DNA of 64,000 bases. It comes from Anaerosolibacter carboniphilus (GTDB taxonomy: Bacteria; Bacillota; Clostridia; Peptostreptococcales; Thermotaleaceae). The DNA lies in the NCBI RefSeq assembly GCF_014205875.1, contig NZ_JACHEN010000008.1:62001-126000 (forward strand). Direction: 5' to 3'. The notes under the pieces are model-generated. The model ran no database searches. It was not told the DNA's origin and was given only the letters and a program-made list of their open reading frames with translations. Of this stretch, positions 33,370 to 40,838 are shown piece by piece; position 1 is the stretch's first letter, and each line of letters opens with the position of its first letter. A program made the translations under genes and the position numbers.

Positions 33370-34734
33370 ATGAAGCGCACCCTTCCAGTGGTTTTAGCCT
33401 TAACTCTCGTCGTTGCGGGAGTATGGGGATATACTCAATATCAAGAGAAGAGAGAATATCGTACATTTTTAAATAATCAATTTCATCGTATGTACTATGA
33501 TTTAACAGGAAGTGTAGAATCCATTACATCAGATATTTCAAAGCTAATGGTATCCAATCAAACCAAAGAAAATGTAGTATTGTACTCGAATATCTGGCAG
33601 AATGCTTACAATGCTCAAGAAAAATTGGCGCAGCTGCCCATACGCCATGGAGAAATTTCCAAAACAGAGAAGTTTTTAAGCCAGGTAGGAGATTATACCT
33701 TTACATTGGCCCAAAGAAGTATTGAAGGGCATCAACTGACAACAGAGGAGATTGATAGTTTGGAAAAACTTCACAATTATGCTTTGGAGCTAACCAACGA
33801 TCTCCATGATGTTCAAAAGGATGTACTTGCAGGATTGGTGATGCCTGGAGAGTTGAGAAAAGAAGGAAGTAAGAAATTAAACAAGAAGGCAGAAGAGGAA
33901 AATCCTATCCAAATAAAATTTCAAAAATTTGAAGAGCGGATGGTGGATTATCCTGAGTTAATCTATGATGGTCCTTTTTCTGAACATGTGATTAAAGGGA
34001 TGAGACCCAGACTGCAGGGAGACAAAATTACAGAAGCCGAAGCTAGAAAGAAAGTGGAAAGTTTTATAAAGGATAAGAAGGTCAGCAAGGTAGAGAAACT
34101 GACCAACGGCAGAGGTCGAATTGACACCTATAGCTTTGAAGTGATACCGGAAAATCAGAAGGAAGGAAAAGGAAACCCTGTATACATAGATATTAGCCAA
34201 AGAAAAGGCTATATCGTATGGGTTTTAAACAACCGGGATGTAGAAAAGAAAAATATTTCTCAAAAACAAGCTATGCAGCGCGCTGCAAAGTTTTTAGAGG
34301 AGCAGGGCTTCAAAAACATGATACCTACCTATACCATGAGAACCTACGGTGGTGCAGTGCTCATCAATTATGTCTATAAGCAGGATGATGTATTGATGTA
34401 CCCCGACCTAATTAAAGTGAAGGTGGCTCTGGACAATGGAGAAATTGTGGGATTTGACTCCACGCATTTCCTCACATCAAATTATCAGCGACAGATACCA
34501 AAACCAAAATTAACACCAGAACAGGCCAGGGAGAAGGTGAGTATGCGAGCCAAAATTGAAGGAGATCCCAAATTGGCCTATATACCTACCGATGCCCATG
34601 GGGAAATCTTTTGTTACGAGTTTAAGGCGGATTATAAAGGAGATACTTTCTTCATTTATATCAATACGGAAACCGGTGAAGAGGAAAAGATTTTGAAGTA
34701 TGTAGAAAGTGAAAATGGTACGTTAACAATGTAG
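33370..34734 (+). CDS. ypeB: Germination protein YpeB
   Basis: 454 residues. One N-terminal membrane anchor (LPVVLALTLVVAGVWGYTQY) is followed by a helical region (about 30-200) and three PepSY-like repeats (about 215-450; KITEAEARKKVESFI, NISQKQAMQRAAKFL, KLTPEQAREKVSMRA). YpeB localises and stabilises SleB. It lies 18 nt after sleB with GGCGGTGA before the ATG. Confidence 0.94.
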   Translation: MKRTLPVVLALTLVVAGVWGYTQYQEKREYRTFLNNQFHRMYYDLTGSVESITSDISKLMVSNQTKENVVLYSNIWQNAYNAQEKLAQLPIRHGEISKTEKFLSQVGDYTFTLAQRSIEGHQLTTEEIDSLEKLHNYALELTNDLHDVQKDVLAGLVMPGELRKEGSKKLNKKAEEENPIQIKFQKFEERMVDYPELIYDGPFSEHVIKGMRPRLQGDKITEAEARKKVESFIKDKKVSKVEKLTNGRGRIDTYSFEVIPENQKEGKGNPVYIDISQRKGYIVWVLNNRDVEKKNISQKQAMQRAAKFLEEQGFKNMIPTYTMRTYGGAVLINYVYKQDDVLMYPDLIKVKVALDNGEIVGFDSTHFLTSNYQRQIPKPKLTPEQAREKVSMRAKIEGDPKLAYIPTDAHGEIFCYEFKADYKGDTFFIYINTETGEEEKILKYVESENGTLTM

Positions 34735-34749
34735 GAAAAGGGTGATCAT

Positions 34750-34917
34750 ATGGAAAATGAAAAACGAGGAAAAATCCCAGAGCGGATCAAACAGGAAGTT
34801 GCAAAGGAACTTGGTGTTTACGATACCGTCATGCGTGAAGGCGGCTGGGGCAACGTAAGTTCTAGGGATTGCGGCAATATTGTGAAGAAGACATTAGAAA
34901 GAGTAGGGAAAGGTTAG
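34750..34917 (+). CDS. sspF: Small acid-soluble spore protein, SspF type
   Basis: This 55-residue gene begins at ATG 34750, 15 nt after ypeB, behind AAAGGGTGA, and ends at TAG 34915. The product has the alpha/beta-type core shared with B. subtilis SspF: VAKELGVYDTVMREGGWGNV, then SSRDCGNIVKKTLERVG. Such proteins coat spore DNA and protect it. In B. subtilis sspF sits between veg and ispE; here it has moved behind ypeB. Confidence 0.9.
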   Translation: MENEKRGKIPERIKQEVAKELGVYDTVMREGGWGNVSSRDCGNIVKKTLERVGKG

Positions 34918-34980
34918 AAGTTAGGGGTTAGAAGTTAGAAGCTAGAAGCTGAAAAGATTAATGCTATGAAAACAGTTTTT

Positions 34981-35054
34981 GTAGGGTCGGACGACTCTGT
35001 CCGACCGCTGTAGAGATTAAAACCGTTGTAGGGAGTGGCCTTTGTACCACTCCG
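34981..35054. repeat. GTAGGG-type palindromic element
   Basis: GTAGGGTCGGACGACTCTGT-CCGACC followed by a second GTAGGGAGTGG unit ending CCACTCC. Nearly identical at its start to the copy at 32368. Confidence 0.8.
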
Positions 35055-35086
35055 AAAAAAAGGGAGAGCAATTCTCCCTTTTTTCT
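35055..35086 (+). terminator. sspF-region terminator
   Basis: A7-GGGAGA, loop GCAAT, TCTCCC-T6: a strong terminator downstream of sleB-ypeB-sspF. Confidence 0.92.
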
Positions 35087-35225
35087 TTAAGGGTTAAACT
35101 ACTATTTACTAGCATCTAACCACTAACTTTTCATAAAAACATTTGAATAATATTTGGCAGAGGTATAGAATATTAATGATATGAAGAATAAAACGGGATG
35201 GAATATCCCTGAGAAGGGGGTTGCA

Positions 35226-36347
35226 ATGATGTCGAAAAAGTTAAACGTAGCAGTGGTATTCGGAGGGAAGTCCGGAGAGCATGAGGTATCTCTCATGTCT
35301 GCAACTTCAGTCATTCGAGCGATGAATAAAGAGAAATACAACATTATTCCCCTAGGTATTACCAAGGAAGGAAACTGGATGTTATACAATGGACCTATAG
35401 AAAAAATAGAATCAGGAGAATGGGAAGGCATTTCCAATAAACTCTTAAGAGAAGACCCCAAGCATAATATATTTTCTGTTGTACCCATGGGGGGCGAAGG
35501 GATGGCCCTTTCGAGGGAAGGCATCCCGCCAAATCTAGGAGAGCAGATTGATGTAATTTTTCCTGTGCTCCATGGCCCTTTTGGAGAGGATGGCACGATT
35601 CAAGGATTATTTGAAATGGCCGATATTCCATATGTGGGGGCAGGGGTACTGGCATCTGCTGTAGGTATGGATAAGGTATATACAAAGAAAATCTTTGAGA
35701 TGGCTGGATTGCCACAGGGGAAGTACATGGTGGTCATGCGGAATAAATGGAGGGAATCACAAACCACGTATTTGGCACTGGTCGAAGAAAATTTTCAGTA
35801 TCCCGTTTTTGTAAAGCCTGCAAATCTAGGCTCTAGTGTGGGAATCTCTAAAGCCCATGATCGAGAAGAATTGGTCAAGGGAATTAATGAGGCAGCGGAG
35901 CATGATCGTAAGATTTTAATTGAGGAATCTATTTATTGTAGAGAAGTAGAATGTGCTGTTTTAGGGAATGACGATCCCGTGGCCTCCGTGGTAGGAGAGA
36001 TCATTCCATCCCATGAGTTTTATGATTATGAAGCCAAGTATTTCGACGATGGGAAGTCAAAAATGGTAATTCCCGCTGAGATTCCAGAGGAGAAGGCATC
36101 AGAAATCAGAGCCATGGCAGTGAAGGCGTATAAGGCCATCGATTGTACAGGTTTGGCCAGGGTAGACTTTTTCTTAGAGAAGGATACCCTTCAAGTGTAT
36201 ATCAATGAGATCAACACATTACCAGGATTCACACGATATAGCATGTATCCTTTGTTGTGGGGTGCCACAGGCATTCCTTACGACGAGCTGATTGACCGAT
36301 TGATCCAATTGGCTGTGGAGAGATATGAGGATAGAAAAAACAGTTAG
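35226..36347 (+). CDS. ddl: D-alanine-D-alanine ligase
   Basis: 373 residues with the ATP-grasp fold; joins two D-alanines for peptidoglycan. The N-terminal VVFGGKSGEHEVSLMSA, the ATP-grasp region (FVKPANLGSSVGISK, about 197-211), the metal-binding INEINTLPGFTRYSMYP and the omega-loop glutamates are present. AAGGGGG favours ATG 35226 or 35229 over the upstream ATG 35181. The ending LPGFTRYSMYP is that of a D-Ala ligase. Confidence 0.93.
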   Translation: MMSKKLNVAVVFGGKSGEHEVSLMSATSVIRAMNKEKYNIIPLGITKEGNWMLYNGPIEKIESGEWEGISNKLLREDPKHNIFSVVPMGGEGMALSREGIPPNLGEQIDVIFPVLHGPFGEDGTIQGLFEMADIPYVGAGVLASAVGMDKVYTKKIFEMAGLPQGKYMVVMRNKWRESQTTYLALVEENFQYPVFVKPANLGSSVGISKAHDREELVKGINEAAEHDRKILIEESIYCREVECAVLGNDDPVASVVGEIIPSHEFYDYEAKYFDDGKSKMVIPAEIPEEKASEIRAMAVKAYKAIDCTGLARVDFFLEKDTLQVYINEINTLPGFTRYSMYPLLWGATGIPYDELIDRLIQLAVERYEDRKNS

Positions 36348-36359
36348 AGGTTGAAAATA

Positions 36360-36449
36360 AGGTTAGTGGATAGAGGTTAGTAGTTAGTGGTAAAATCGCG
36401 GAGACACCACAATTTGACGACTAGCAACTAACGACTAACTTCTAACCCT
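36360..36449. repeat. 7-nt-periodic foldback element (GTTAGTG type)
   Basis: The left arm 36361-36391 reads GTTAGTG GATAGAG GTTAGTA GTTAGTG; the right arm 36418-36449 reads its imperfect complement in heptamers (CAACTAA CGACTAA CTTCTAA). It fills the gap between ddl and the DUF1934 gene. Confidence 0.9.
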
Positions 36450-36471
36450 ATGAAGAAAGGGTGAAAAACCA

Positions 36472-36888
36472 ATGAAAAACGTAATGCTTCGCATTGAAGG
36501 GACACAGCAAAGCCTTGATGGAGAAGAGAATAGCATAGAGTTGGTAACCGAAGGAAAGCTTTATCAAAAAGAAAATGCCCTATATCTGGTTTATGAGGAA
36601 AGCGAGATTTCTGGCATGGAGGGCTGTACCACTACCTTGAAGGTTGCCAAGGATAAAATTTCCATGAGACGATTTGGCACTGCCCATTCAGAGATTATTT
36701 TTGAAAAAGGGAAGCGATTTTCTACCAGATACCAAACGCCCTATGGAGACTTTGATATGGAGATTATCACGAAAGAAATGGAAGCCAGCATCTCGGATCT
36801 GAACAAAGGAGATATCAGTATCGAGTATAATGTGAGTCTTCGTGGTGTGATGGAAAGCCTGAACACGTTGAACATTCGAATTATGTAG
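36472..36888 (+). CDS. DUF1934 (YwiB-like) beta-barrel protein
   Basis: 138 residues, all-beta, calycin-like. The family pattern is seen in KENALYLVYEESEISGMEGC, TTLKVAKDKISMRRFG and YQTPYGDFDM. The function is unknown. In Bacillus and clostridia ywiB is commonly directly upstream of argS, and here an ArgS-like gene follows 10 nt later. ATG follows GAAAGGGTGA. Confidence 0.82.
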   Translation: MKNVMLRIEGTQQSLDGEENSIELVTEGKLYQKENALYLVYEESEISGMEGCTTTLKVAKDKISMRRFGTAHSEIIFEKGKRFSTRYQTPYGDFDMEIITKEMEASISDLNKGDISIEYNVSLRGVMESLNTLNIRIM

Positions 36889-36898
36889 GGAAGAGGCC

Positions 36899-37681
36899 AT
36901 GAGGAATTTTAAGGAAGACATTGTCAATGGAATTTGGGAGATATTAAGGGAAAACATAGAACAGGAGCTTTCTAAGGAAAGCATATCTGTGGAAGCACCA
37001 AGAAATAGAGATTTTGGAGACTATACGACCAATACTGCCTTGAAGATCGCAAAGGAGCTTCACCGGAAGCCTATGGATGTTGCCCTATACCTACGGCAGG
37101 AGCTAGAGATCAAATGTCCATGGGTTGAGAAGATCACCGTGGTGGAGCCTGGGTTTGTGAACTTTTTTCTTGGAGATCAATCTTTATATGAGGTGCTGAC
37201 GCGTAGGGCATCGGATGATGAAGGGATATTCTCTAGGAAGGACGTTCCATTCCACTGGCAAGAAAAGCTGCAAGCTTTTCTTGAAGAAGATGAATGCAGG
37301 CGTAATTTGAAGGATATGCAATATGTCCATAGCCGAATTCATTCCATTCTTAAACTCCTTAGAGAAGAAGGAATCAGACTGGAAGAGGTAGAGGAAAAAC
37401 AGATCGTCTATGAAAAGAGTGATTTGGAAAAAGAGGTACTGCGAAAGCTAGGTGCTTTTTCACAACAGGTGGAGGTGGCTTTAAAGCATGATCGTCCCGA
37501 GGACATATTAAACTACGGAATGGGATTGGGAAAGTTGTATTTTAAACTCCATGAAAAGACGCTGTTCCGGCAGTTAGAAAAGCCGAGACTCCATGGCGCC
37601 TTACGGATCATGGAGGTCATGGGATTGATCATTAGGACGATTTTAGAGGCCTTTGAAATCGAAGCACCAGAGAAAATGTAG
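36899..37681 (+). CDS. ArgS-like protein lacking the catalytic domain
   Basis: 260 residues, under half of a normal arginyl-tRNA synthetase (~560). Residues 1-100 match the ArgS N-terminal additional domain (APRNRDFGDYTTNTALKIAK, VVEPGFVNFFL). Residues about 125-260 match the DALR anticodon-binding domain (YVHSRIHSILKLLREEGI, and a C-terminal LHGALRIMEVMGLIIRTILE). The Rossmann catalytic core with HIGH and KMSKS motifs is absent, replaced by about 25 residues. It cannot charge tRNA; it could bind tRNA-Arg or serve a regulatory role. The frame is intact and the ribosome site good (GGGAAGAGG), arguing against simple decay. Confidence 0.82.
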   Translation: MRNFKEDIVNGIWEILRENIEQELSKESISVEAPRNRDFGDYTTNTALKIAKELHRKPMDVALYLRQELEIKCPWVEKITVVEPGFVNFFLGDQSLYEVLTRRASDDEGIFSRKDVPFHWQEKLQAFLEEDECRRNLKDMQYVHSRIHSILKLLREEGIRLEEVEEKQIVYEKSDLEKEVLRKLGAFSQQVEVALKHDRPEDILNYGMGLGKLYFKLHEKTLFRQLEKPRLHGALRIMEVMGLIIRTILEAFEIEAPEKM

Positions 37682-37733
37682 CTAAGCGCATAACAATTGA
37701 AGATGCAGTTGTAGAATACTGGAATGTAAGGTT

Positions 37734-37806
37734 GTAGGGGCGCTCATTGGGCGTCTAAGATGTGTTATTGATGCAGAGAGAATGGACGTGCAATGCACGC
37801 CCCTAC
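37734..37806. repeat. GTAGGG-type palindromic element
   Basis: Starts GTAGGGGCGCTCATTGGGCG and ends GGACGTGCAATGCACGCCCC-TAC; the outer ends GTAGGGGCG/CGCCCCTAC are perfect complements, with hairpins inside each half. Confidence 0.8.
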
Positions 37807-37850
37807 GATGTTTGACCTGTATATTTTGTTATCCATATTTTTTTAGCATA

Positions 37851-37888
37851 ACTGACGAAAATTGGGCATTTACTGACGAAAATTGAGC
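37851..37888. promoter_or_regulatory. Direct repeat ACTGACGAAAATTGRGC upstream of the lysine-cluster regulator
   Basis: ACTGACGAAAATTGGGC (37851-37867) and ACTGACGAAAATTGAGC (37872-37888) are spaced 21 bp, two helical turns. Their core CGAAAATTGGGC recurs at 39459-39470 ahead of kdd. The second copy touches the regulator's ribosome site, so binding there could also autorepress. Confidence 0.55.
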
Positions 37889-37901
37889 GGAGGGATATAA
37901 G

Positions 37902-39305
37902 ATGGATTTGATTTTTTCAAAGAGAAATATGGAGATTATCTTGGACTATGTAGGGGAGGGAATTCAGATCATTGATCCCAGGGGGAGAATCATCTACTAT
38001 AATCGAACGGCTGCGGAGCTGGACGATATCAATAAAGAGGATACCATTGGTCGGCACATACTGGAAATCTATCCTTCCCTGTCTCCAGATACCAGCACCC
38101 TTTTACAAGCTATCCGTACGGGAAAGCCTATTTTCAATAATCAGCAAACCTTTATCAACTACAAGGGAAAGAAAATTACCACCATCAATTCATCCATTCC
38201 CATCACCTCCAAAGGAAAAATTGTAGGTGCCATCGAGATCTCAAAAAATATTACCGATGTGAAGGAATTGTCTGAGAAATTAGTGGATCTGCAAGAGAAG
38301 CTTTACAAGGATCAAGACAGGAAGAATCGAAAGGAAAGCAGCGGTGCCATCTATACCTTTACAGACATGATTGGGCGGAGCAAAGCGATACTGGATATAA
38401 AGGCCATTGCCTTGAAGGCGGCCAAGACAGCTTCTCCCATTCTGGTATACGGAGAGACTGGGACTGGAAAAGAGCTCCTTGTGCAGGCCATCCATAATGC
38501 CAGTAATCGAAGGGACAAATCCTTTATTGCACAGAACTGTGCAGCGTTACCAGGAGCACTTTTGGAGGGAATTCTTTTCGGCACTGTGAGGGGCGGTTTT
38601 ACGGGGGCAGAGGATCGGCCGGGATTATTTGAATTGGCGGATGGGGGGACCTTGTTTTTAGATGAAATCAACTCCATGCCCCTGGAGCTTCAAGTGAAAC
38701 TCCTGCGTGTGCTCCAGGATGGCACGATCCGCAGGGTAGGAGAAGTGAAAACGCGACAGGTAGATGTGCGGATTATTGCTGCCACCAATACAGAACCAGA
38801 GACTTCTTTGGAGAACAAAGAACTTCGACGAGATCTGTATTATCGCCTCAATGCAGTGGAATTGTGGGTACCAGAATTAAAGGAACGGGCAGATGATATT
38901 CCCCTATTGGTGCACTACTTTATTGATAAATTTAATCATCTATTTGATCAGCGGGTAAGGGGAATCTCTGAAAGGGCGCTGGCTCTGTTAAAAAAATATG
39001 ATTGGCCCGGCAATGTACGAGAGCTGGAGCATGTAATTGAGGGTGCCATGAACTTGATGGAGGGAGACGAAATCACGTTGGAGAGTCTGCCGCAGAAGTT
39101 TCGATATCTCCAACAAGATGCTGGGGAAGTCCGACGAAATAAAGGGGACCATTCTCTCAAGGATGCAGTAGAAGCCTTGGAGAAACAAATGATTGCCCAG
39201 TCCTTAGAAAACTGTGATTGGAATGTGAGTCATACGGCAGAGGAATTAGATATACCTAGACAAACGCTCCAATACAAGATACGAAAATATGATTTAAAAA
39301 GGTAG
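37902..39305 (+). CDS. PAS-containing sigma-54 activator of the lysine fermentation cluster (RocR-like)
   Basis: 467 residues: PAS domain (about 8-115), AAA+ domain (about 150-385; Walker A GETGTGKE, Walker B GTLFLDEINSMP) and a Fis-type HTH (about 430-465; VSHTAEELDIPRQTLQYKI). The sigma-54 contact loop reads GGFTGA instead of GAFTGA. No receiver domain. It is directly upstream of kdd, which has a sigma-54 promoter, so it probably senses lysine or an intermediate and activates kdd-kam. GGAGGG precedes ATG 37902. Confidence 0.88.
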   Translation: MDLIFSKRNMEIILDYVGEGIQIIDPRGRIIYYNRTAAELDDINKEDTIGRHILEIYPSLSPDTSTLLQAIRTGKPIFNNQQTFINYKGKKITTINSSIPITSKGKIVGAIEISKNITDVKELSEKLVDLQEKLYKDQDRKNRKESSGAIYTFTDMIGRSKAILDIKAIALKAAKTASPILVYGETGTGKELLVQAIHNASNRRDKSFIAQNCAALPGALLEGILFGTVRGGFTGAEDRPGLFELADGGTLFLDEINSMPLELQVKLLRVLQDGTIRRVGEVKTRQVDVRIIAATNTEPETSLENKELRRDLYYRLNAVELWVPELKERADDIPLLVHYFIDKFNHLFDQRVRGISERALALLKKYDWPGNVRELEHVIEGAMNLMEGDEITLESLPQKFRYLQQDAGEVRRNKGDHSLKDAVEALEKQMIAQSLENCDWNVSHTAEELDIPRQTLQYKIRKYDLKR

Positions 39306-39311
39306 AAATTT

Positions 39312-39437
39312 GTAGGGAACGACACCCTCGTCGTTCCGATAGAAACATTGATTGGAAACAGCGGAACGGTGAGGGTTGTTCCCTACATAAGTACAGGTTT
39401 TCACCTGTTGTAGGGATGGACGACCCTGTCCATCCAC
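39312..39437. repeat. Two GTAGGG-type palindromic elements
   Basis: 39312-39386 runs from GTAGGGAACGACACCCTCGT to GGTTGTTCCCTAC, the two ends complementary. 39410-39437 is GTAGGGATGGACGACCCTGT-CCATCCAC, a short form. They occupy the left part of the 375-bp gap between regulator and kdd. Confidence 0.85.
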
Positions 39438-39456
39438 AAATAATACTAGAGTATGT

Positions 39457-39470
39457 GCCGAAAATTGGGC
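39457..39470. promoter_or_regulatory. Candidate activator site upstream of kdd
   Basis: GCCGAAAATTGGGC shares CGAAAATTGGGC with the two repeats at 37851-37888. It lies about 150 bp before the kdd sigma-54 promoter, a normal enhancer distance. Confidence 0.5.
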
Positions 39471-39604
39471 GAATATTATCGATAATGATAGCCGTTTAAT
39501 TGTCATCAATAACATAGTTTGGGATATCGTTTTCCTGCTGGAGATATTGAAAAATACAGCTTTGACTGTGGCAGCTAGCGACTGGCGACCGTCGACTGCA
39601 TATT

Positions 39605-39621
39605 TTGGCATGCTCCTTGCA
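39605..39621 (+). promoter_or_regulatory. Sigma-54 promoter of the lysine fermentation operon
   Basis: TTGGCATGCTCCTTGCA matches the -24/-12 consensus with GG-N10-GC spacing, 60 nt before kdd. Confidence 0.85.
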
Positions 39622-39680
39622 ACATTAGGGACTGGAATTTTAAAAGATAATTTATAAAAAATAAAATATAGGGGGAATAC

Positions 39681-40721
39681 ATGATGAAAAAAGGATGTCC
39701 TTATGGAACACACAGAGTCATTGAACCAGCAGGAGCACTACCACAGCCTGCAAGAAAGATTGATAACAACATGGAGATTTTCGACAATGAGATCCTTATC
39801 GATGTACAGACATTGAATATCGACTCCGCAAGCTTTACACAAATCAAAGAGCAAGCAGGTGGAGAGATCGAAAAAATTAAGGAAATCATGCTAGGAATTG
39901 TTGCAGACAGAGGGAAACATCAGAACCCAGTGACTGGTTCAGGCGGAATGCTGATTGGAACTGTAGAAAAGATCGGCGCTGCTTTAGAAGGAAAAACAGA
40001 TCTAAAGGTGGGAGATAAGCTGGCAACCCTAGTATCTCTTTCCCTAACACCATTAAGAATTGATGAAATATTAGAAGTAAGAAAGAACATAGATCAAGTG
40101 GATATCAAAGGCAAGGCAATTTTATTCGAAAGCGGTATCTATGCAGTATTACCTAGTGATCTACCTGAGAATCTGGCGTTGTCTGTGCTAGACGTGGCAG
40201 GTGCACCTGCACAAACGGCAAAATTGGTAAAGCCTGGAGATACAGTTTTAGTAATCGGTGGCGCTGGAAAATCTGGTATGTTATGCTGCTATGAAGCGAA
40301 AAGAAGAGCTGGTGTTACAGGTAAGGTTATCTGCCTTGGCAGCAGCGAGAAGAACTTAAATAGAGCAAGAAAAGCAAACATAGCAGATGTTTATATCTCT
40401 GCTGATGCGACAAAACCTGTGGAAGTAATGGAAAAGATTGCAGAGATCACCAATGGTGAAATGACAGATATTACAATTAACTGTGTGAATGTTCCTGATA
40501 CAGAAATGACGAGTATTTTGGCTACAAAGAAGGATGGGTTGATCTACTTCTTCAGCATGGCAACCAGCTTCACAAAGGCAGCTTTAGGCGCAGAAGGCGT
40601 AGGTTCAGATGTAACCATGATCGTAGGAAACGGCTATACAAAAGGCCACGCTCAAATCACACTGCAGATTATGAGAGAAAGCAAGGAATTAAGAGAGATT
40701 TACGAGGAATTGTACGCTTAG
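39681..40721 (+). CDS. kdd: L-erythro-3,5-diaminohexanoate dehydrogenase
   Basis: 346 residues; NAD(P)-dependent oxidative deamination of 3,5-diaminohexanoate to 5-amino-3-oxohexanoate in lysine fermentation. The N-terminus GCPYGTHRVIEPAGALPQPA is characteristic; a medium-chain-dehydrogenase-like Rossmann domain follows (VLVIGGAGKSGMLCCYEAKR, about 190-209). It is placed first, ahead of kamA, and driven by the sigma-54 promoter. Which of the two adjacent ATGs (39681, 39684) is used is open. The next enzyme, the Kce cleavage enzyme, is not in this window. Confidence 0.93.
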   Translation: MMKKGCPYGTHRVIEPAGALPQPARKIDNNMEIFDNEILIDVQTLNIDSASFTQIKEQAGGEIEKIKEIMLGIVADRGKHQNPVTGSGGMLIGTVEKIGAALEGKTDLKVGDKLATLVSLSLTPLRIDEILEVRKNIDQVDIKGKAILFESGIYAVLPSDLPENLALSVLDVAGAPAQTAKLVKPGDTVLVIGGAGKSGMLCCYEAKRRAGVTGKVICLGSSEKNLNRARKANIADVYISADATKPVEVMEKIAEITNGEMTDITINCVNVPDTEMTSILATKKDGLIYFFSMATSFTKAALGAEGVGSDVTMIVGNGYTKGHAQITLQIMRESKELREIYEELYA

Positions 40722-40724
40722 GAG

Positions 40725-40816
40725 AGTTTAGTAGATAGTGGTTAGTAGTTAGTGGTAGTTTGAGTAAGGCTTTGAAGGTTTCAAAACCACTAACCACTAA
40801 CATCCAACCACTAACA
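40725..40816. repeat. 7-nt-periodic foldback element between kdd and kamA
   Basis: The left arm (40725-40757) contains GTAGATA GTGGTTA GTAGTTA GTGG; the right arm (40784-40816) CCACTAA CCACTAA CATCCAA CCACTAA C. The arms pair over a short spacer and no T run follows, so it may tune rather than end transcription. Confidence 0.9.
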
Positions 40817-40838
40817 ATAAAAGGGGGAATTATAAACA

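Larger units (their letters stand above)
34908..35127. repeat. 7-nt-periodic foldback pair enclosing a GTAGGG element and a terminator
   Basis: The left arm (34911-34955) runs as GTTAGAA, GTTAGGG, GTTAGAA, GTTAGAA, GCTAGAA. The right arm (35099-35127) is CTACTATTTACTAGCATCTA followed by ACCACTAAC and pairs with it imperfectly. The arms differ in sequence from those near kamA yet still match each other. The 308-bp gap holds no gene. Confidence 0.8.
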
